Notes under the pieces: generated by a model
The model's database searches: none
What the model saw: only the letters and a program-made list of their open reading frames with translations
What the model was told of the DNA's origin: nothing
Made by a program: the position numbers and the translations under genes
NCBI RefSeq assembly: GCF_000559085.1
Contig: NZ_JALN02000001.1
Coordinates: 744,001 to 808,000 of the forward strand
Length of the DNA stretch: 64,000 nt
Source: Mycolicibacterium aromaticivorans JS19b1 = JCM 16368
GTDB lineage: Bacteria > Actinomycetota > Actinomycetes > Mycobacteriales > Mycobacteriaceae
Direction of reading: 5' to 3'
Shown: one piece after another, positions 58,160 through 64,000 of the stretch
Position numbering within the stretch: position 1 is the first letter of the stretch
Layout: each line of letters opens with the position of its first letter

Positions 58160-59146
58160 ATGATCGACTTCACGGGCCAATCAGTCATCGTGACCGGTGC
58201 CGGTCGTGGGCTCGGCCGGTTGTACGCGCTCGACGTGGCCAGGCGGGGTGCGGCCGTCGTCGTCAATGACCTCGGTTCGACCATGCACGGGGACGGAGTG
58301 GACTCGTCGGTCGCCGATTCGGTGGTCGAGGAGATCACCAGTTCCGGAGGACGCGCGGTCGCGTCATACGACTCGGTCGACACCGCGGCGGGTGGGGCGG
58401 CGATCGTCGACGCGGCCATGACGTCGTTCGGCCGCCTCGATGCCGTCATCAGCAACGCGGGCATCTTCGGCAGCGTCGCCTTCGACGAGCTCTCGCAGGA
58501 CGATTGGACGCGAATGCTGCGGGTCCATCTCGATGGCGGCTTTCACCTGTCACAGCCTGCCTACCGGGTGATGAGGGCGGCCGGTGGTGGCCGCTTCGTG
58601 TTCATCTCGTCCTCGGCGGGCGTCTTCGGCCAGCCGATGGAGGCGCACTATGCGGCAGCCAAGGCGGGTCTCATCGGTCTGTCGAATGTCATTGCGATCG
58701 AGGGGCAAGCGCACGGAATTCGCGCCAACTCCGTACTCCCCACGGGGTTCTCCCGGATGGTGACCGAGACCGTCGGCGACGAGAAGTTTCTCACCGAATC
58801 CGGCTTCATGCGCGCTATCAGGCCGGAACTGGTGGTCCCGCTGGTGGTGTTCCTGGCGAGTACGGCGTGCACGTTCACCCATCGCAACTATTCGGCATGC
58901 GCGGGACGCTACGCGCGGGCGTTCATCGGGCTCAGCGAAGGGTGGCTGGCCGATGTCGGCACCGTGCCGTCAGCCGAGGACATCTCGGGCAATCTCGACC
59001 AGATATCGGCCACCGAGAAGTTCATCGTGCCGGAGTCGATCGTCGACGAGGTCCTCGAGGTCTGTGATCGCCGCGGCATCAGCCCGATGCCGGGCGGTGC
59101 CGACGTCTTGTTTCCGGAACCGCCGAAGACGATGTCCCGAAACTGA
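58160..59146 (+). CDS. Short-chain dehydrogenase/reductase
   Basis: A 328-residue SDR. Cofactor motif TGAGRGLG at 12-19, NAG at 99-101, catalytic Ser (about 150-152), Tyr164 and Lys168 (YAAAK). The ND after the second strand (VVVNDLG) and the extended C-terminus resemble the 3-hydroxyacyl-CoA dehydrogenase domain of multifunctional enzyme 2, so an acyl-CoA or steroid-like substrate is plausible. AAGGGTGA precedes the ATG. Divergent from the VWA operon with overlapping promoters, hence likely the same pathway. Confidence 0.9.
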   Translation: MIDFTGQSVIVTGAGRGLGRLYALDVARRGAAVVVNDLGSTMHGDGVDSSVADSVVEEITSSGGRAVASYDSVDTAAGGAAIVDAAMTSFGRLDAVISNAGIFGSVAFDELSQDDWTRMLRVHLDGGFHLSQPAYRVMRAAGGGRFVFISSSAGVFGQPMEAHYAAAKAGLIGLSNVIAIEGQAHGIRANSVLPTGFSRMVTETVGDEKFLTESGFMRAIRPELVVPLVVFLASTACTFTHRNYSACAGRYARAFIGLSEGWLADVGTVPSAEDISGNLDQISATEKFIVPESIVDEVLEVCDRRGISPMPGGADVLFPEPPKTMSRN

Positions 59147-59197
59147 TTCCGCGACCGCGTCGCGCCGGCCGTACGCCCGCCGCTGTGGGCTGACGGC

Positions 59198-60268
59198 TCA
59201 GCAGATCCGCGGAAGTTGTTCGCCCAGTTCACGTTCGATCACCCGGGTGGTGCCGAACGCGGTGCGCCCGACCACCATGCCCGGGTGGTCGGCAACCACC
59301 CGGCCGATAACAACCGCCCCCTCGCCTTCGCGCCGGGATCGCATTGCCGCCAACACGGCATCGCTGTGCGCCGGGTCGACGAAAGCCACCAACTTGCCCT
59401 CGTTGGCAACCTGCAGCGGATCGAGCCCGAGGAAGCTGCAGGCCGACGACACCGCATCAGGAATCGGAATCCGGTGCTCGTCGAGTTCGACGCCGACACC
59501 GGCGGCGCGGGCGATCTCGACGGTCGAGGCGACCAGTCCCCCGCGGGTCGGATCACGCAGGGTGTGTACGACGTTCGGGTCGGGCACCGCCGCCAGCATC
59601 GCCGCCACCAATAGATGTAGCGGCGCACTGTCGGTGACCACCGTCGTCCCGAAGTCGATTCCTTCGCGCACACTCATGATCGCCACGCCATGCTCACCGA
59701 GATTGCCGGACACGATCACGTGGTCACCGGGACGGGCTTGCTCAGGCCCGATGCGGACGCCGTGGGGTATCACACCGACACCGGCGGTATTGACGAAAAG
59801 ACCGTCCGCACTGCCTCTTCCGACGACCTTGGTATCGCCGGTCACGATGCCGACGCCCGCATCAGCGGCCGCCTTGCCCATCGTCTGAGCGACGGACCCG
59901 AGCACCTCGAGCTCCAAACCCTCCTCGATGATGAAGCCGGCAGTCAACCCCAGCGGCTGAGCACCGCTCATCGCGAGGTCGTTGATCGTTCCATTTACCG
60001 CCAAGTCCCCGATGTTGCCGCCCGGAAAGAACAGCGGGTTGACCACATACGAATCGGTGGTCAGGGCAATCCGCCCACCGGCAACGGCCAGCACCGCGGA
60101 GTCACGAGCCGGGCCACCATCAGAGCCGAAGGCAGGCAGGAACAGATTCTCGATCAGCTCCTCGGACAAAATCCCGCCGCCGCCGTGGCCGAGCACAATA
60201 CGTTTGGTCTCACGTAATGGCAACGGACACACCCAATCCGACGGATCGATACCCACCGAATTAGACAT
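59198..60268 (-). CDS. hypE: Hydrogenase maturation protein HypE
   Basis: A 356-residue PurM-type enzyme that dehydrates the carbamoylated C-terminal Cys to a thiocyanate, giving the cyanide ligands of [NiFe]-hydrogenase. The C-terminus ends PRIC, with the required last Cys. Motifs [16 protein letters not shown] and [11 protein letters not shown] are intact. The ATG overlaps the hypD stop by 8 bases. Last gene of the hyp run; it converges on the SDR gene. Confidence 0.96.
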   Translation of the reverse strand: MSNSVGIDPSDWVCPLPLRETKRIVLGHGGGGILSEELIENLFLPAFGSDGGPARDSAVLAVAGGRIALTTDSYVVNPLFFPGGNIGDLAVNGTINDLAMSGAQPLGLTAGFIIEEGLELEVLGSVAQTMGKAAADAGVGIVTGDTKVVGRGSADGLFVNTAGVGVIPHGVRIGPEQARPGDHVIVSGNLGEHGVAIMSVREGIDFGTTVVTDSAPLHLLVAAMLAAVPDPNVVHTLRDPTRGGLVASTVEIARAAGVGVELDEHRIPIPDAVSSACSFLGLDPLQVANEGKLVAFVDPAHSDAVLAAMRSRREGEGAVVIGRVVADHPGMVVGRTAFGTTRVIERELGEQLPRIC

Positions 60269-61361
60269 GAGCGGCCCCCAACCGCCGGAATTGGTAATAC
60301 GCCGCGCACGCTCCCTCACTGGACACCATCGTGGCGCCCAGCGGGGTACGGGGCGTACAGCTGGTGCCGAATGCCGGGCACTCGTTGGGCTTGAGCAAGC
60401 CCTGCAGCACCTCCCCGGCGTGACACTCGGCGGACTCCTGTACCTGCAGGTGCCCCACGCCGAACTTGAGTTCGGCATCGAATTCGGCGTAGCGCGGCGA
60501 GAGCGCCCACCCTGACTTCGGGATCATGCCGATCCCGCGCCACTGCCGATCGACCACGGTGAACACCTCGGCAAGCGTCTGCTGCGCCACCGTGTTGCCG
60601 GCGTCGCTGACCGCCCGCGGATAGGCGTTGCGCAGTTCGGCCTTGCCCGATTCGAGCTGATCGACCACCTGCCGCACGCCTTCGAGCAGGTCCAGCGGCT
60701 CGAACCCGGTTACCACGATGGGTACGCCGAACTTCTCCACGAGCGGCCCGTACTCCGCGGTGCCCATCACGGTGCAGACATGGCCGGCGGCCAGGAACCC
60801 CTGCACCCGGTTGGTCGGCGAACTGAGGATCGCCGTCATCGCGGGAGGTACCAGAACGTGTGAGATGAGCACCAAAAAATTGGTCAGGCCAAGCCGTTGG
60901 GCGTGCAGCACCGCCATGGCGTTGGCGGGGGCGGTGGTCTCGAACCCGACGCCGAAGAACACCACCTGCTTGTCAGGGTTGTCGGCGGCGATTCGGGTGG
61001 CGTCCAAGGGCGAGTAGACGATCCGGACATCACCCCCGCGGGCGCGCACACTGAACAGGTCGTGGCGGCTACCGGGCACCCGCAGCATGTCGCCGAACGA
61101 ACAGAAGATGACGTCGTCGCGGGCGGCTACCTCCAAGGCCCGATCGATCATCTCCAGCGGGGTGACGCACACCGGGCACCCCGGACCGTGAATGAACTCG
61201 ACCGCACCGTCGAGCAGCTGATCGATGCCGTTCCGGATGATCGAATGCGTCTGCCCGCCACACACTTCCATGATCGTCCAGGGGCGACTGGCCTGGCGCC
61301 GGATTGCGTCGACCAGAGTCCTGGCGGCGGCCGGATCGCGGAACTCGTCGAGATACTTCAT
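60261..61361 (-). CDS. hypD: Hydrogenase maturation protein HypD
   Basis: A 366-residue Fe-S protein that assembles the Fe(CN)2CO unit with Hyp[23 protein letters not shown] and the C-terminal cysteines ([30 protein letters not shown]) that bind the [4Fe-4S] cluster are present. Coupled to hypC by a 4-base overlap. Confidence 0.97.
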   Translation of the reverse strand: MKYLDEFRDPAAARTLVDAIRRQASRPWTIMEVCGGQTHSIIRNGIDQLLDGAVEFIHGPGCPVCVTPLEMIDRALEVAARDDVIFCSFGDMLRVPGSRHDLFSVRARGGDVRIVYSPLDATRIAADNPDKQVVFFGVGFETTAPANAMAVLHAQRLGLTNFLVLISHVLVPPAMTAILSSPTNRVQGFLAAGHVCTVMGTAEYGPLVEKFGVPIVVTGFEPLDLLEGVRQVVDQLESGKAELRNAYPRAVSDAGNTVAQQTLAEVFTVVDRQWRGIGMIPKSGWALSPRYAEFDAELKFGVGHLQVQESAECHAGEVLQGLLKPNECPAFGTSCTPRTPLGATMVSSEGACAAYYQFRRLGAAHV

Positions 61362-61633
61362 GCCGGCTCCCGCCTGCCCTGCCCCTCGGCGCCACCGAGT
61401 TCCTCGTCGAGCACGCCGAGTTCTCGGAACATCCGCAACGTTTCGTTGGCCGAGTCCTCATCGAGTCGGGTGATCGCGAAACCCGCATGGACGATGGTGT
61501 ATTCGCCGATCTCCATGTCGGGCAGATATGCCAGGCACACGGTTTTGGTGGTTCCGCCGAAGTCGACGGTCGACATCCGGGTGCCGGCCTCCTCCCAGAT
61601 TTCGATCACCTTGCCGGGGATTCCGAGGCACAT
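61358..61633 (-). CDS. hypC: Hydrogenase maturation chaperone HypC
   Basis: A 91-residue OB-fold chaperone starting [12 protein letters not shown], with the essential Cys2 exposed after removal of Met1. It carries the iron unit from HypD to the hydrogenase large subunit. It overlaps the end of hypF by 28 bases and hypD by 4. Confidence 0.97.
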   Translation of the reverse strand: MCLGIPGKVIEIWEEAGTRMSTVDFGGTTKTVCLAYLPDMEIGEYTIVHAGFAITRLDEDSANETLRMFRELGVLDEELGGAEGQGRREPA

Positions 61634-63936
61634 ACGCCGTTCCTTTCCGATACAGCCGAGGCGCGCCCATCGGCGAGCGTCGCGGCGGCGATGGTGGCCT
61701 GGCCCAGCGCCAGCCCACCGTCATTGCACGGCACGACCCGGTGACTGAGCACCTCGAAGCCGCCCGCGGTGAGCACCTGCCGCAGGCCCTGCAGCACAAG
61801 GCGATTGGCGAACACGCCGCCAGTCAGTCCGATGACCGAAATCCCCACCGCGCGAGCGCATTCAGCGGTTGCCATCGCGGTCGCGCGGATCACCGCGTCG
61901 TGGAAGCCGGCGGCCAGGTCAGCAGCCGGTGTACCGCGCCGCAGCCCCTCGACGATCCCCGTGATCACCGGCGCGGGGTCCAGCACACCATCGGCGACGC
62001 GGAAGTCCAACGGACTCGCGTCGCCCCGGCGAGCCAGGTGCTCGAGCTCCACCGCCGCCTGGCCTTCATAGCTGACCTGCTGGCAGACGCCGAGCAGGCT
62101 GGACACCGCGTCGAAGAGCCGCCCCATGCTGGTGGTGGAGACGCAGCCCAGGCCGCGCGGGATCTGCTGGCGCAGGATGTGCAGCGACCTCTCGTCGAGC
62201 GCCGCCACCGACGGCAGGTCGCCGGCCCACTCGATGCCGGCCCGGTGCAGCAGGTCGAGAGCGGTCCGGGCGGGATTGCGCACGGCACCGTCACCGCCGG
62301 GCAGCGCGAAAGGTCGAAGGTGACCCACCCGGGTGAAGCGGGCGGCGTCGGTGATCGCCAGCAGTTCGCCGCCCCAGATGGTGCCGTCGGTGCCGTAGCC
62401 CGTGCCGTCGTAGGCGACCGCGATGACCGGCGTACCCAGCCGTCGGTGTTCGGCGAGCAGCGAGATGGCGTGGGCGTGATGGTGCTGGACGGCGACGACG
62501 GGCCGGCCCTCGGCGTAGCGCCGCGCCCACGCGGTGGTGGCGTACCCGGGGTGCAGGTCACAGGCGATCACGTCCGGGGTGCGATCGGTCATGAACGCCA
62601 GATGCTCCAGCGCCGCCTCGAAGCAGCCCTGGGTCCGCGGGTCGGCCATATCGCCCAGATGGGCGGACATGTGGGCGTGGCCGTCCGCGCCCACCAGACA
62701 GAAAGTGGTTTTCAAGTCGCCGCCGGTGGCGAGGATGACCCGTTCCGGTAGCGGGCCGGGCACCGACACCGGCAGCGGGGCGTATCCGCGCGAGCGTCGC
62801 AGCGGCACGTGCGCACCGCGGTCGTCGATCATCACCACCGAGTCCTCGCACGGCACGTGGATGGGACGGTCATGGGTGAGCACGGCGTCGGCGAGCCCGT
62901 CGATCCAGCCGAGATCGTCATCGCGGAACACGATGGGCGAGCCCCCCCGGTTCGCCGACGTCATCACCAGCGGAACACGGCCCAGCCGATCGAACAACTG
63001 GTGGTGCACCGGTGAGTAGGCGAGCATCACACCCACCTCGGTCAAGCCCGGAGCAACACCGTCAACCACCGTCCCCAGCCGGCTGCCGACCAGCACGATG
63101 GGAGCCGACGGCGCGGTCAGGGTGGTCGACACCGCGTCGTCGAGCACGGCGATCTCGCCGGCGCCGGCCAGGTCGGCGACCATCACCGCGAACGGCTTGG
63201 CCGGCCGGCTTTTGCGCCGGCGCAGTTCGGCGACGGCGGCGAAATCGTCGGCTCGGCAGGCCAGATGGAAGCCGCCGATTCCCTTGACCGCGACGATAAG
63301 TCCGGCCCGCAGCGCGGCCACCGCCGCACCGATCGGATCGTCGGTGTTCGGCGAGCCGCCGGCGGGCCGCCACGTCAGCCGAGGCCCGCACTCCGGGCAG
63401 GCGATGGTCTGCGCGTGATAGCGGCGATCCAGCGGATCGTGGTACTCGGCCTCGCATGCCGGGCACATCGGGAAACCGGCCATCGTGGTCGCGGGCCGGT
63501 CGTACGGCAGATCGGTGATCACGGTGTAGCGCGGTCCGCAGTTGGTGCAGGTGATGAACGGGTGCCCGTAGCGGCGGTCGGCCGTGTCCCGCATTTCGCG
63601 CAGACAGTCCGCGCACACCGCGATGTCGGGTGGAACCAGGGTGCGCGACTCGTCGCCGCATTGGCTACCGATGATCTCAAAACCGTTGTCGCCGTGCGGT
63701 TCCAGGTGCCGACGGGACAGGTCGTCGATGCGCGCCATCGGCGGGGTTCGGTACCGGATCGCCTCGATCGCCGCCTCGACGTCGGCGGCCGGGCCCTCCA
63801 GCTCGCAGTGCACCGACCCCGCGTCGTTGTACACGAATCCGCCGAGCCGGTATTCGGCCGCGATCCGCGCCACCGCCGGGCGGAAACCCACGCCCTGCAC
63901 CACCCCGGCGATGTCCAGACGCACCCGCACAGTCAT
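61606..63936 (-). CDS. hypF: Carbamoyltransferase HypF
   Basis: A 776-residue enzyme that makes the cyanide precursor from carbamoyl phosphate and transfers it to HypE. Order: acylphosphatase domain (RLDIAGVVQGVGFRPAVARIA, 1-90), two zinc fingers (CADC...CTNC and CPAC...CPEC, about 107-182), YrdC domain, Kae1-like domain (HHHAHAISLLAEH; FDAVSSLLGVC). The ATG at 63936 overlaps the stop of an 18-codon frame; a TTG at 63966 would add ten residues without family likeness. Together with hypC, D and E it implies a [NiFe]-hydrogenase encoded beyond the right edge; hypA and hypB are not in the window. Confidence 0.95.
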   Translation of the reverse strand: MTVRVRLDIAGVVQGVGFRPAVARIAAEYRLGGFVYNDAGSVHCELEGPAADVEAAIEAIRYRTPPMARIDDLSRRHLEPHGDNGFEIIGSQCGDESRTLVPPDIAVCADCLREMRDTADRRYGHPFITCTNCGPRYTVITDLPYDRPATTMAGFPMCPACEAEYHDPLDRRYHAQTIACPECGPRLTWRPAGGSPNTDDPIGAAVAALRAGLIVAVKGIGGFHLACRADDFAAVAELRRRKSRPAKPFAVMVADLAGAGEIAVLDDAVSTTLTAPSAPIVLVGSRLGTVVDGVAPGLTEVGVMLAYSPVHHQLFDRLGRVPLVMTSANRGGSPIVFRDDDLGWIDGLADAVLTHDRPIHVPCEDSVVMIDDRGAHVPLRRSRGYAPLPVSVPGPLPERVILATGGDLKTTFCLVGADGHAHMSAHLGDMADPRTQGCFEAALEHLAFMTDRTPDVIACDLHPGYATTAWARRYAEGRPVVAVQHHHAHAISLLAEHRRLGTPVIAVAYDGTGYGTDGTIWGGELLAITDAARFTRVGHLRPFALPGGDGAVRNPARTALDLLHRAGIEWAGDLPSVAALDERSLHILRQQIPRGLGCVSTTSMGRLFDAVSSLLGVCQQVSYEGQAAVELEHLARRGDASPLDFRVADGVLDPAPVITGIVEGLRRGTPAADLAAGFHDAVIRATAMATAECARAVGISVIGLTGGVFANRLVLQGLRQVLTAGGFEVLSHRVVPCNDGGLALGQATIAAATLADGRASAVSERNGVCASESPAR

Positions 63937-63989
63937 CGGATCGCCGTCGGCTCGGGCCCCGGACAACGCCGGTAGTAGTCGATGCTCAT
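63933..63989 (-). CDS. Possible 18-residue coupled small ORF before hypF
   Basis: An ATG with AGGAGG 3 bases upstream opens a frame of 18 codons (begins MSIDYYRRCPGPEP) that ends in TGA overlapping the hypF ATG. It could be a short translated leader that delivers ribosomes to hypF, which has no good ribosome site of its own, or a small protein. No family is recognised. The promoter side lies outside the window. Confidence 0.4.
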   Translation of the reverse strand: MSIDYYRRCPGPEPTAIR

Positions 63990-64000
63990 GAACCTCCTGA

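Overview
The window is high-GC actinobacterial DNA. Gene content and order point to a Mycobacterium, most likely a fast grower of the Mycolicibacterium type. From about 0 to 50.5 kb the genes follow, in nearly the same order, the chromosomal block I remember as Rv2922c (smc) to Rv3006 (lppZ) of M. tuberculosis. No PDIM/PGL lipid locus lies between the sepIVA-like gene and coaD, where the tubercle bacillus carries about 50 kb. Supporting marks are a Lys/Ala-tailed HU (hupB), F420 genes, C+ type L28, and promoters that look leaderless (a TANNNT box 6-8 nt before the start codon).

Layout. 1-7.9 kb: smc (cut by the left edge), acyP, osmC-like, fpg, rnc, yceD, sepIVA-like, coaD, rsmD, all on the minus strand. 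7.9-14 kb: pyruvate carboxylase, a VKOR/DsbA-like oxidative-folding pair and a LipN-like esterase. 14.2-16.7 kb: an aldo-keto reductase without its catalytic residues, then an nsrR-hmp nitric-oxide defence operon. 16.9-25.7 kb: secreted HNH protein, recG, DAK2 protein, rpmB, ung, thiL, two small genes, ddl. 25.7-32.5 kb: trans-sulfuration enzyme, gpsA, fbiD, ppk, mutT1, hupB. 32.7-47.9 kb: branched-chain amino acid and serine genes (leuD, leuC with an IclR regulator, leuB, serA, ilvC, ilvN, ilvB) interspersed with an F420-type oxidoreductase, tRNA-Glu, tRNA-Gln, gltX, a FAH-family enzyme, an MFS transporter and a FAD oxidoreductase. ilvBNC is preceded by a leader peptide with Leu-Val-Val-Ile codons and an intrinsic terminator, a clear attenuator. 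47.9-50.5 kb: PH-domain protein, DoxX protein, LppZ.

From 50.6 kb the content turns accessory. 50.6-59.1 kb is a compact cluster: a tandem double-HTH TetR protein; a five-gene minus-strand operon of NorD-like VWA protein, NorQ/CbbQ-like AAA ATPase, cytoplasmic type-1 periplasmic-binding-fold protein, AveC-like membrane protein and cytochrome P450; and a divergent SDR dehydrogenase. A similar operator-like motif occurs in three of its intergenic regions. I know of no characterised pathway with this combination, and it is the best candidate here for an undescribed system. 59.2-64 kb holds hypF-hypC-hypD-hypE for [NiFe]-hydrogenase maturation; the hydrogenase itself would lie beyond the right edge.
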